A stretch of DNA of 64,000 bases from Paralichthys olivaceus (lineage: Eukaryota; Chordata; Actinopteri; Pleuronectiformes; Paralichthyidae), in assembly GCF_024713975.1 (NCBI RefSeq), contig NC_091112.1:19998501-20062500 (forward strand), given 5' to 3'. The stretch's first letter is position 1; every line of letters begins with the position of its first letter. Under the pieces are notes generated by a model. It ran no database searches, was not told the origin of the DNA, and saw only the letters and a list, made by a program, of their open reading frames with translations. Shown piece after piece: positions 22,744 to 33,838 of this stretch. Made by a program: the position numbers and the translations under genes.

Positions 22744-25700
22744 TCAGCTGTATATGGGCTCTGGTAGGCTGGATGTCACTTGTTCCTGTTCAACAGAGAG
22801 GTCAGCTGACTGCCAATGACACTCGATCAGAGCGTCATACAGCTCCTCACTGTGCTCCATGAACTTCCTGTTGGCCTCCACCACATCCAGCCCTGGACTG
22901 GGGTCTGCAACACAAGTGGACGGATGGTTACAAAGTGCCAATGTTTGGCCAACCCTGGTTGTTTTTTGTTAAATTGTTGACATTAAAAGAAGAAAATACA
23001 TCCCCTGCAGCAAAAAAGTATGTCTTTAAATGTTCATGATAAAGGGGCCAAAGGAGCTTCGACAGGTACAGAGTCCTGGAATATTTCAATCAGGGTTCAT
23101 ACACATTTTATGACTTGTCATGCCTTTTAGACAAATTTTCATAATCACATATTTCCTGAATCATTTTTGTATCTAGTGGCATTAAAAACTCTAGGTACCC
23201 GAGGTCAAAACATCTGCTAATACTGAACAGCTGAGCAGGCTGCTTCCTTCGGCTTCCACTCTTTATGCTAATGAAGGCTAACCACTACAACCTCTCCAGC
23301 TCCGTATTAAATACAGATGAATATACATCTAAATATCTCACCCTGTAAAAAAAAGTGAATAAATGTTTAACTATTCCTGTGAGCCTTTATTTTAAGACAA
23401 TTAATATTTTATTGTGGGGGCTGTTTGCTTAAAAGATTCCAGATTACATAATCACTGTTTAAATTAAATTAATTGCCAGTTACAAAATGGTACCAAAGGA
23501 GGTATTGGTTGAAGATGCTGAATTATGCATTAAAACTGTTGGATTGACAATAAACTACTACAGGCTGAAGCAATGGTCATAGGACTTGACAGACTACACC
23601 ATCAGAAATCGAACAGATAAATGTAAATAATAAGCAATACACAGTAATAATTAGCAGCCCCTAATCCCGAGACCAACCTTCAAGTCCATCATCCTCCTCA
23701 ACAGCTTCACTCTCCTAAAAAAGAGAGAAATAAAGAAATGTTAGAATGATTCATGTCTGTTATTGGTGACTAATGACCATGGGTGTCAACACAGAGAGAG
23801 CTCACCTGTGGTGGAGGATACTGTGTGTAGTCATACTGCTGATAGTTGTAACCATACCCTCCTCCAGTCTGATCATAGCCCCAGGGGGAGTAATATCCAG
23901 TGTATGGCTGCTGCTGGTACTGGTTGTACTGGTCATAGTTTTGTCTGTAGCTTGAGGTCGACTGCCAGGATTTTTCAGAGTGCTGATTCTGCTGCTGCTG
24001 CTGTCGGTTCCTTAAACTCACAGAGGAGCAAGAGACACACAGATGAACTCCACTAAATAATTCTGCTTGTGCTCGGGGGCACTGACTAATCCACTGGCTT
24101 AAAAAAAAAAAAAAGTACTTAAGACTTTGAGAAGAACTCACTTGTTAGCAGCCAGGCTCAGTCTCAGAGGTTTACTACCCAGTCCCATAGCACCCTGACA
24201 CTCCTCTAATGCCCGCTTCTGCAGCCGCTCATCTGGGAACTGAACAAAGCCACAGCCCCTACAGAGAGACACAGACACAGGGTTATTACAGAGCTCCCCT
24301 AAAAACAACCAAAGTTTCAGTTGGCCTCAAAAAAAACATTATCTTATAACATTGCAAATGCTGCAATGACTAATCACATTTAAGAAGTACTTAAACAAAT
24401 TATATTTTCGTGAACTGTCATCTGTAGAGCTGAGGCACAGAGCCTGAAGAATACAAAGCTGTCCAAGAGCTTCCAGTCTTGAAAGGATCTGCAACAATTA
24501 TTATATAATATATGTTTTCTCAATCCTCAATTTAATTTTCAAATCAATTTCCTAATATATCAAATTCTCAGGAACGTGAAGTCACTGTGTCCAAGTGAAT
24601 CTTTGTGCTAAATTTGTAGAAATTCCTGAAATGTTGCATTCAAGAGGCCAAAAATGTGTTTGGTGGGGTCACAGTGACCTTGGTCTTTGACCACAAACTT
24701 CTAATATGATTATCTTTGAGTCTAAGTGAATGTTTGTACCAAATTTGAAGAGATTTCCAAGAGGAATTCTTGAGATATTGCATTCACAATTCCATACATA
24801 TGTCCATAGGATGGAAAACCTGAAAAACATAATGCCTCTGGCCACTGGCCATCAACAGCGCAGAGGCACGAAAAGAGATTCCATTATGTAGAAGACACAG
24901 ACAAAGATGTCAAGAGAGCATTTGCTGAAAAGGGCCGATGACAATGTGCTGAAGACAACTACACCTTATCTACAGTCTACACTGCAGAGATTTCTGTGTA
25001 GTTGTGAACACACCTGAGTGGAGAATCTCCTGCTTTGTTGTTCATGTGTGAAAGGTAAACTCTTGAGAAAGTCCAGACCCAATTGCAAAGACATGCTGCA
25101 GAGTTCCCGTCTGAAAACTGCTTTAGTAAGGTCCAGACCACTACTATCAAAGAGAAACCCAAAAGTTCCCATAATGAGCAAGCACTTGCAAGTGTGGAGA
25201 GAAAAAAAACTCTCAACAGGGAGAAACAGAACAGAACTGGACTGAATGTGCCTGGCCATTTATCTCGACCGGTCGAGGTGACCAGAGAAAGATTAGTGAG
25301 AAAGGAGAGGTGGGAGGAAAAAGAGAGGGGTTTGTCATGACCTATCAATACTTACTTAGAGTTGCCCATGCTGTCCAGCACTACTTTCCCCCCCCGGCAG
25401 GTAGGGTAGCGGTTGTAAAAGAACTCATAAAGCATCCCATCATCCACCTCTGGAGTTAGATCTCCCACGAACAGAGAATACAGCTGACTACAACAAGAGA
25501 ACAAAACACAGGCTTTTTTATATTACAGCCAATAATAATCATTACCTTAATTTATATGGCACCTGTCAAAACACATTTATAATGTGATTTACAGTTGAAG
25601 GAAAAATGAATAAAATCAAAAACATACATCTGAAGCAAGATGGAGAAAAAGTGACATATTTTTGTCATTAAGTGAAGATTTTAGGCTGCGTCCACACTAA

Positions 25701-27416
25701 ACCATTTCATTTTAAAAACATCAACAGGTTAACATTTTAGATTTGTATCAGAAATAACCTCCTTCCATACCAACACAGCTGGAAATGCATTATTCATGTG
25801 CACTGAGAATGTGCGTGCTCATGTGAACAGGTAGTCTAATCTGCAGTTGTTGCTTAGAGGCTACAATACTACAAACGCAGAACTGCAATGGGATTTCTTT
25901 TCTTGAAGTGAAGATGAGGTGCTACTGTTGCTGACAGTAAGTGTTCGCAAAGTTTTGCATTCACTGGAAGTAGTCAAATTGTGACTGACTGGAACCTACC
26001 AGGAAAAAGTGAGTATTTATTAATATGGGCATCTGACACATTGTTTCCAAATATCTCTCTAATCGACCAGACTAAAACAAAAACCCACAGATTTCAAACT
26101 AAAATGGGGCCAGTAGCATATGCAAAAGTTTAGGGGGGCTTGAAAACTGCCAGGAATAAATGTGGCTAAAGGGATGTGTTTTATAACTGAAACATATTAG
26201 TGTGGACGTAGCCTTACTGGCCATAATCTTCCTTGAAACTGCTTCTCTATTTGGACTCACCCACTGTCTTGTTTCCCAAAGTTGGCTCTGTTTAACTTGA
26301 ATCTTGTGGGCTGTGACACACAGAGAGAGAGAGAGAGATGTAAGTTTCCATAACAGTGTCTCAATTAACCAGAATAAGAAAAAATAACACAGTTACTGTG
26401 GATGAAAAATGCTCTTCATACCGGACTGGCTCCTGGTAAAGCTTTTCCATTGATTTTGCGGAGACACCTCTCAGCAGTGGCCTCATCTGTCATCTCCACA
26501 AAACAGTATCCCAGGGCACCCCTGGATGACAAACCACTTAAAAATCAGAATAAAATAACTGTAAAATTGATAGCTGCTTGTAGAAAACATCCTCACCCTG
26601 TCATCTTGTTCCGTAAGATCCGCACATTGACCACCTGCTCCCCCATGGTGGAAAAGGCTCTGATGATGAACTTCTCGTCCATGTAGGAGTCCAGCTGCAG
26701 AGAAAAACAACTGAATCTGGTGAACATTCAGTTAAGACAAGAGAACTGATAGAAACAACACTGTTTGAGATCATTTTCACATTTTATATCATAAAAATCT
26801 ACAGTATAAGGATGATGTCCATTCAAAAACCTGTTCCACTAACAGAAAAAAAGGTTTCACACATCTAACAGGGGGTCTGAGACAGTCTGAGGTTTGTCCA
26901 CGCTGTTCTTGTTCAGGTTTAACAAATCTAAAGATCATGTTTGATTTCCACCTACTCTGGACAGACCTGGATAGAGAGAACAGTTTAAACTGACTTTTTC
27001 CAGGTGTCACGTTGAATAATTGTTGACAGATACAAGCCCAGATTTGCTCTATGCTTCAGATGAAGACAAAAGGTTTCCCATGAATGTTTCCCTTGACCTC
27101 GTCTCACCCTGCTGCAGGTTCGAATTCATTACATCAGTAGGACATCTCTCCCACAGCAGTGGAGGAAGTGAACTGTGAATGTTTGCTTTGCTGAATGCCT
27201 CAAAAAGTTCATTCACCATCGTGTTCCCCGCTAAGCAGGATTAACCAGCAGTCTGTCAGACACTATACTGACAAACACGACAAAGCTAAAGTCCGGATCT
27301 GCTCAAGGAACAACACGCAGGGCTAATGCTAAGGCAGCTAATACGGCTAACATTAAACAATTTGTCGCAACTACGAAATGTGAACAACTCACGTTCCCCA
27401 TCCATAACGTGCTCAT
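22744..27416 (-). CDS. trnau1ap: tRNA selenocysteine 1-associated protein 1 (SECp43)
   Basis: Nine coding exons join in frame to 307 codons plus stop: 27393-27416, 26597-26694, 26422-26521, 26261-26310, 25356-25487, 24142-24258, 23806-24010, 23678-23714, 22744-22904. All introns are GT-AG. The protein starts '[15 protein letters not shown]' as SECp43 does. RRM1 covers about residues 3-85 (RNP1-like 'GYCFVEM' near 45-51) and RRM2 about 94-175 ('LFVGDL' at 96-101, 'GCGFVQF' at 136-142). Residues ~176-242 are Q/Y-rich with a five-Gln run, and an acidic stretch then leads to the conserved '[17 protein letters not shown]' end. Human protein is 287 aa, so this one is slightly longer in the Q/Y region. 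SECp43 binds tRNA-Sec and assists selenoprotein synthesis and Um34 modification. Introns hold three MITE or repeat insertions. Confidence 0.95.
24560..24880 (+). repeat. teleost interspersed repeat, copy 2 (trnau1ap intron)
   Basis: Blocks 'gtcacagtgaccttggtctt', 'tgtaccaaatttgaagagat', 'gagatattgcattcacaatt' and the closing 'gcctctggccactggccatc' match a repeat that is extremely common in fish; it is related to 8905-9070. It lies in the intron between the RRM2-coding exons. Confidence 0.6.
24885..25135 (-). mobile_element. hAT-like MITE, truncated reverse copy
   Basis: Reverse orientation relative to 13851-14416. It shows 'gagaatctcctgctttgttg' and ends 'cgtctgaaaactgcttta', a decayed terminal repeat. 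It lies in a trnau1ap intron next to the 24560-24880 repeat. Confidence 0.6.
25683..26214. mobile_element. MITE with 17-bp terminal inverted repeats (trnau1ap intron)
   Basis: Ends are 'AGGCTGCGTCCACACTA' (25683-25699) and its inverted complement with one mismatch (26198-26214). The interior includes 'aaactaaaatggggcc' and has no coding content. The ends resemble fish hAT-type non-autonomous elements, but a clear 8-bp target duplication was not seen. Confidence 0.75.
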
Positions 27417-27540
27417 GGTGCCGGTGAAGATGTGACGACTACAAGGTGAATTTAAAGTGAAGCTGAGACTGTAATTCAGGGTGAAACTTCCCCGATGCTC
27501 ATGATGATGCTAGCTAACTAGCAGCGTGAAACTCCACCAA
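27417..27540 (-). promoter_or_regulatory. trnau1ap proximal promoter / 5'UTR
   Basis: Only about 124 bp separate the trnau1ap start codon (27416) from the GAA tail of an upstream LINE, so the core promoter must lie here, inside the LINE or beyond it. The context of the ATG on the minus strand is 'ggcaccATGa', a good initiation context. No TATA box is evident. Confidence 0.4.
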
Positions 27541-28985
27541 CACTTCTTCTTCTTCTTCTTCTTCTTTGGATTACCGCGAATTGGCGCGTCTTCTTCTGCT
27601 TCTTTTGGCTTTTATTGGCAGTTTGCAAACAACGATTTGGTGCATTACCGCCACCTTCTGGACTGGGGCGTGAACATCCATTCAAAATGTCTAAATTATA
27701 TTTATTATTCTGAGATAATAATACAGCATTCGATAAAACTTGCTTTTTCCAGTTGTTTTGTAGGATAAGTCTTAAATCAAACTTCACTTATTTCAAGGCA
27801 TTCTTTTATTGCTCATATTTCAGACAGTGTACAATAAGATGATGAACTGTTTCCTCTTACCCACAATAATCATTTTCCTGTGTCATGTTTTCCTATTTTT
27901 GGCAACGTACTGTTTAGTCCTGGATATGACTGTTTCTTCTCTCCTGTTTCCTCCTGCCCATCTCATTCCTCCCACTTTCCTTTGAATTTGGTAAAACCTT
28001 CGTCCTTTCCTGTCTTCCTCCAATAGCTTCTGCCACCTTTCTTTCAACCTCGGTTTAATGGTGCTCTTGGTATCTGCTTCACTGAAGTTGGCTTCCACAT
28101 CAGTGCAGCTATTTTCTTTGCAGTCTCCTTAGAAAGTTTATCTGCCATTCCAAAGAAATGAAAGAATAGAAAATAATAATAAACCCATATCCTTTTAGCC
28201 AAATCTGTGTCTCTGATGCATTGAATAATCTCACAGCTAATCTTGCCAGCTGTTTGTCTGAAGAGACCTGACAAAGGTGATATCATATTTCCTGCAATGA
28301 AGTAGAACATGTTCAACTCTTCCTGCCTGGCTACAGTGTGGGCATTTTCCAGTTGGGTGCTTTCCAATTTTATGCAATGTTTGGTTGAGACCTAAATGAC
28401 CTATTCTCAAACAAGTGCTTTCCTTCCTTCGTTTCCAGCCCACCTTTCTCCCTGCACCAACACGTCTTTGTATATTATATTGATGTCTTCCTGTTTCATT
28501 AATTTCCCAGTACTCCTCCCATGTTGATTGTGCACATGTCCTAATGAATTAGTCTTGGCTAGCCCTAACCCAGAATATCAACATGTTCATTCTCCCCCAC
28601 ACCAACATGAGCAGGAACCCAAAGGAAGCATTTGAGTATACCCTCAATCTCCATTCTATCAGTTCTAAGTGATGATGTGCCAGATTGTGTGATGGTTAAT
28701 GCTGGAAAACTGTCAGATGCAATAACTCTTCTTTATTTATTTCTCCTCTATCCACTGCAAGGCCACTAATATTACCAGTGGTGTATACTGATACATGATA
28801 CTCTTCTCTTCAGGTGGAAATCATTCACCAGGACAAATACTGCTGCACCTGCACACCCTGTGTCTGGATCTTTGGGACCATCTGTGAAAATAAATACTGA
28901 CTGGTCTATGCTTGGCAATGGGAATAACCAGGGAGGAATGGAAGAGATTGTAAATGTGGGGTGTATTGTAAATGACATAATCCTA
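27541..28985 (-). mobile_element. LINE with RNase H domain and GAA tail; two broken fragments in tandem
   Basis: Read on the minus strand. RNase H starts near 28900 ('FIFTDGPKDPDTGCAGAAVF') and continues to 'LWVPAHVGVGENEHVDIL' near 28570. Then follow 'NIQRRVGAGRKVGWKRRKE' and a CCHC-like knuckle with 'LRIGHLGLNQTLHKIGKHPT' and 'VEHVLLHCRKY' (28443-28250). A second, partial copy of the same junction ('MADKLSKETAKK', then 'FYQIQRKVGG') occupies about 28160-27883. The 3' end finishes in (GAA)n (27541-27567 on the plus strand). Stops and frameshifts show it is dead. RNase H plus this C-terminus fits the I-like group of non-LTR elements; the exact clade is uncertain. Confidence 0.75.
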
Positions 28986-29016
28986 TGTTTTCTGCTTTTG
29001 GATCACCAATCAAATG

Positions 29017-29315
29017 CAGAACTAATAGACTGAGGAACAGCTTCTATCCATGGGCTGTCAGAACACTGAACTCAATAAAATAACTCCTATACAATCCAAC
29101 CATAACTACCTACTTTGCACTGCAATCAACCACAACTCCCTCCTCTTGCACCTCTCTTTGCACTATTTGAATAGTTTTCTTGTCTGTAAACATGTTTATT
29201 TTATTGTTATATGTTATTTCTTTTTTTACTAAATGCACGTTTCAGTGGTAGCTGCTGTAATTTCGCCATGCTTCATTGTGCGATGACATTAAAGGCATTC
29301 TATTCTAATCTACCT
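29017..29315 (+). mobile_element. LINE 3' end (Rex1/CR1-like)
   Basis: Translation begins with 'RLRNSFYPWAVRTLNSIK' then a stop, the typical last residues of fish Rex1/CR1-like reverse transcriptase proteins. A 3'UTR follows that ends in 'aaaggcattctattctaat', a pentanucleotide-type tail. The body of the element is missing. Confidence 0.65.
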
Positions 29316-32300
29316 GAAACTCAGGAAATTGGAGTCATGTTCCCAGCAGTCTGTTAAAATGCCTTTAGCAGGACACAAATTACAGTGCCGCTGGAGATTA
29401 ACCCAGTATCCCAACATTAGCTTTACTCCTCTAATCCTAAATGGCATTAGAAGAGTAATGCCATCATCCATCAACCTGAGAGAAAGTGTCACTGATAAAT
29501 ATGTTAAATAACAATGGACGATGTACATTACTTTACGATGTTCCACTCTCCACCGTTTATACACTGGAGTATTCTGCATCTACTCATCAGTACCCAAAGA
29601 TCTAAATTTCAAAGTGTTCCTCCACTGCCTGGCCTCCTCTGTAAGATTATCTCAACTATGAACTTTCCTAAATGTTTGAGCCAAAAGTTCTGCCTTTTCT
29701 AAGTGGTTGGCAGACATTTTGTCCCCACTATTCAGCCCTAGAAAAAAAAAAAAATCGCGAAATGTCCCAGATTACCTGAATTCACTCTATTGCAAATCCT
29801 TGTTGCCAGGGACCGAGTGAATAAGACATAAATATAAACAAAACCATCATATGCTGTGAGGCATCCAAAACATACACTTTTAGTCAAAAACACATTTCGT
29901 GATAAACACCTAACAACCATGTTAATGTTCATAATAAAAACTGATTTTACATAATCATCATCCAATGCAGGGTGATAATTACTTTCCTTCAAAGTTTTAA
30001 AAGGTAAAACGATCACAGACAGAGGTCAGACCCTCTGTAACTTCCGATCCAATTGATTTCGATTTTGTGTGGTCAAGCAAAAGAAAAAATGATTGCATGT
30101 ATTTAGTTTTTTCACAAATGTGCACTTTTCTACTGAAAACCAAGTTAGTCAGTGGTTTTACATATGGAAATGGGGAAATATCACTGTCTAGGTCCACCTG
30201 ACAACTCACAGATCATTGGAGCTTCACGTGAAAGACTCGAGCTGGCATCAGTCTATTATTGCTATTCACAGTTCTTTAACTTTGTACTCTGCTTTTTGCT
30301 CATCTCACTTTTTAACACCTGCTCAGGATCATCCCGTCATTTGTGAATATGAGCCACACTCAGCCTCTCATTCTGTTCGGACTCCTGCTTGTCTGTTCTA
30401 TTTGGAATCGGGACTGTAGAAACCAACTCCTCTACTGAACCTGATAATCAGCCTGCTTGTTCACATTCAACTCCTCTTACTGTAGTTCTTTGATTTAGGA
30501 CATTGAAACTCCTTTTTGTCTCCGTCCCCTGGTTAGAGTGCAGCTAGTACCAATTAACAGTAAATAAAATAACCAATTAGAAGAGGGTAGGACATGCAGG
30601 ATTAAAATAGACCAAACTTAAACTAACCATAACTTAAATGTACAAAAAGAGCAAACACACAGAATAGATAGAGAAGGCTTGACTATACTGTCTTCAATGG
30701 GCAGTGGATCTGATGGTGTATGAGAGAAAAAGAAAAGAAAATCTGTATTAACTGAAGTTTATTGACAATCACAGAAACAACTGGTTGAAGTAAGCCTCTG
30801 GAAAGAGGGCATTGAAAAGTGCTAAGGAGAAACACAAAATCATTTAAATGTTCCACAGCAAACTAAACAACTGATTCTCGCTTCAAATACTTCGGAAGAT
30901 TTTTTAAATATTGTTTACTGTTAAGTTGATACATTTATACCTATATAACCCAAGTGTTTGTAATACGTGACAATGATCAACCTGCAGATATAAAAATATC
31001 ATCAGCCGTCATGCACAGGGTTGTGACCTCATTAACAAACTTGTAACACAAACTGTAAATTTGGAAACAAAATAAAGGCCTGCCTCTAAATGATCAATTA
31101 CTGATTCAGGTTTAGATGTAAAACATAAGTAGAGATAGAATCATCACATCCAAGAGAAAACCACAGTGAAGTGTCTCACTGTGTAACATTCAGGCTACAT
31201 CTGCAGCTGCACATGGTGATGTTTTCTCAGTATAATCATTTTAGGGTACAATTCCAATTTGACAATAAGGTGCTGACTGCCCAAGTCTTGAACCAATACA
31301 TCAGTTGTAATACAAATCTCATTTTAATTGTACAAATATTTCAAGGACATGTCCTTGAGACAGATTTCTCCTGCACTGAGATATGCATATGATACTGAAC
31401 TTTCATTCTGGAGCTTGTGAAAAGTAGTTTGGCAAATTTTTTTTATAGAAATAAATCCTAATTCAAGGCCCACAACAACTAAACAAACAAGTACATTATA
31501 ATGAAAACCATAGTAAGCAAAGTGGGTCATTGTATACAAATGATTTCATATAAGATTACCAAAATAAACCTCCTTGACTTTGTCTGATGTATGTGAATGT
31601 TGGAGTTGATTCAACACACACAGCTTGTATGTGGATCACACACAGACCGAGGAGATTAGTGAACCTGTCAACAGCAGAGGACGGTTTCAAAGCCCATCCA
31701 CATCTTGATAATATGAAAGGTTTAAATGTCTGCGTCGCCTGCACTGAGCAGCAGGTGTAAGGCAGTGATACAAGACAGGAGCTCCACGTGATAAACTAAA
31801 TTGGAGAGTCAAACCAGACATCTGTGATGAAACAGGAAACTGAATAACAGGAAAACGTGGTTGAATATGGAGGCCTGACCCTTAATGCTAACTTCTAGGT
31901 TTTTATGTCTGAGAACTCAGAGTAATTATTGTAAATCGTTATCTCAAGATAAACTAATCTGCTTTGACCATAGTATAATTACCTACCACTCTCTACATAC
32001 AGCAGCTCATGTGATACTACTACAACTTTACAAGGATGACTAGACAATGAAGGATCTTGTAATATAAAGCCATGTAACCGTGGTCATAGCAACAACGTTA
32101 TGTGCAGGCCTTCTTCCTTTCACCTTAGACTGCTCTCTTCTAAAACACCACTTGAGCGTCCTGATGACCACAGAGCTTTACCTGATAACTTGGGATAAAA
32201 TCAGAGTTAAAGCTGCAATGTGTATGATGTGACTCTAGCTCCCCCCTGGTGATTAAGTTTTAAAAAAGACACTGTGGTAGACAGCATATATAAAACTATT

Positions 32301-33384
32301 TTATCAATGTAACTTCATTTTCAGTTATCCTCAAAACTGTGGCACCAGTCTCTAAAAGCAAAGGAAGTTTGTCTAGCCAATCAAGGAAAAGTGACTAGAA
32401 CCGAGCTCTGGACTTATCACAACCTGCGTGTCTGTCGACCTCTTCCATGACTGTCAAATATGTTCTGACCGTTTTCTGCTGAAATCTTTGTGGATAAGTA
32501 GCTAAATAGAGAATTTGGAATTCTTCAAACAAAGTTCTATATGATCAATTGCTTCTTTAACCACTTTTAACAAAGAAAAAACGTGAGAAGACCTTTTTGA
32601 ATCACTGAACGAATTGATGATGTGTGCTGAGATGTAGACGTCTGAATCCTGGCTAAAAACAACAACAAGACACTCCTGTGTATTAACTCTCCATGCAAGT
32701 GGATAAATCATTGAGCTGTCCGCAGGCAGCACAGTTCATGGTAGAATAAGAACAAGATGTTAGAGCGTCATCGTCATACTCTGTTATTATGCTCCATTCA
32801 TTAATGAGGTACAACATACATTTTTCAGTATGTGCATTTTAAGTGCCACATGTCTGATGGTCCATTGACATTGAGGGGAACAATCATCTGTTGTGATGAA
32901 TATAATCAATTACGTTGAATATCTTTAAAGCTACAATAATCAATCATTTAAAAATGAACAATTTACATCCAACTCTGAGTTACTACCAACCTCTTAACCG
33001 TTTTGATTTTCCATCCTTTGACACTGAGTCAGTTTGTATTTTAGATTTGATATTTACACTCCTTCTAACTGTATTCTTAATGTTGCTATCTGAATAAACA
33101 TTCATATTTCATTTTTATTTTCATTTATTCTTTTGGATTTGGTTTTCAACACCACATCGACATTGTAGCATTTTTTCTGGAGGTTTGATCCGCCAGACTA
33201 ACTGAAAGGCCTGGATGGGTGTGGAGGGCTTTTAACTAAAACCCATGAAATGAAGCACAATAGAAAATAGAATTAGGGCAGTGTGAAAACATTTTGGGAC
33301 TGACTTTAGTTTCATAACTTAGTTGAGTTTAATCTCAATTATGAGTTCAGAGTCAGAATAGAACTGTTTTTATTCTTCTTGTGC
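29316..33384. other. unassigned stretch downstream of sacm1l
   Basis: No protein family is recognisable in any frame. The half nearest 33838 may include the sacm1l 3'UTR (several TTTATT motifs near 33105-33130 would read AATAAA on the minus strand). Small frames at 29310-30419 are on both strands and not credible. Confidence 0.35.
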
Positions 33385-33445
33385 TGTAAAGCGCTTAGAG
33401 TGTTCATCAAGACCAGAAAAGCGCTGTATGAATACAGACCATTTT
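33385..33445 (+). repeat. SINE/L2-type tail, 'gtaaagcgctt' motif
   Basis: The sequence 'gtaaagcgcttagagtgttc' followed by 'aaaagcgctgtatgaataca' is a very common teleost SINE/LINE tail. Upstream parts are not distinguishable. Confidence 0.5.
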
Positions 33446-33838
33446 CACCATTTTACTAAAAAGTGAAAATATTCACATGGCCTTGATCCTCTTCTACAAA
33501 TTGTTGTTAAAAATGGTTAACAAATACAAAATGAGCAGTAGTCAGATAGCTTACTCCCATCATAGACCCTATGGAACAAAGTGAACCCCAAAGAAGCAGC
33601 AACCTAAAGACACAGTATGAGGAATGTAAACCATGTAAAGGAGTGTGTGCAGTACCACTGAAGATAACCAGTTGAGAAATGACAGAGAAACATATGCGGA
33701 TGAGAATGTCTGCAGGGCAGTGTGGAGGCAGCAAATGGGTCTAGATACCAGACGTGGGGTAGTAGATGGTGACGATGACGAGGTATATGAGTCTGCTGGA
33801 CCCAGGTGCTCCTTATACACACAAGCGCACACCGTCAC

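Noticed and set aside
27541-27567. CTT run as an independent microsatellite
   Set aside because: Its position at the 3' end of the minus-strand LINE makes it more likely the element's own GAA tail.
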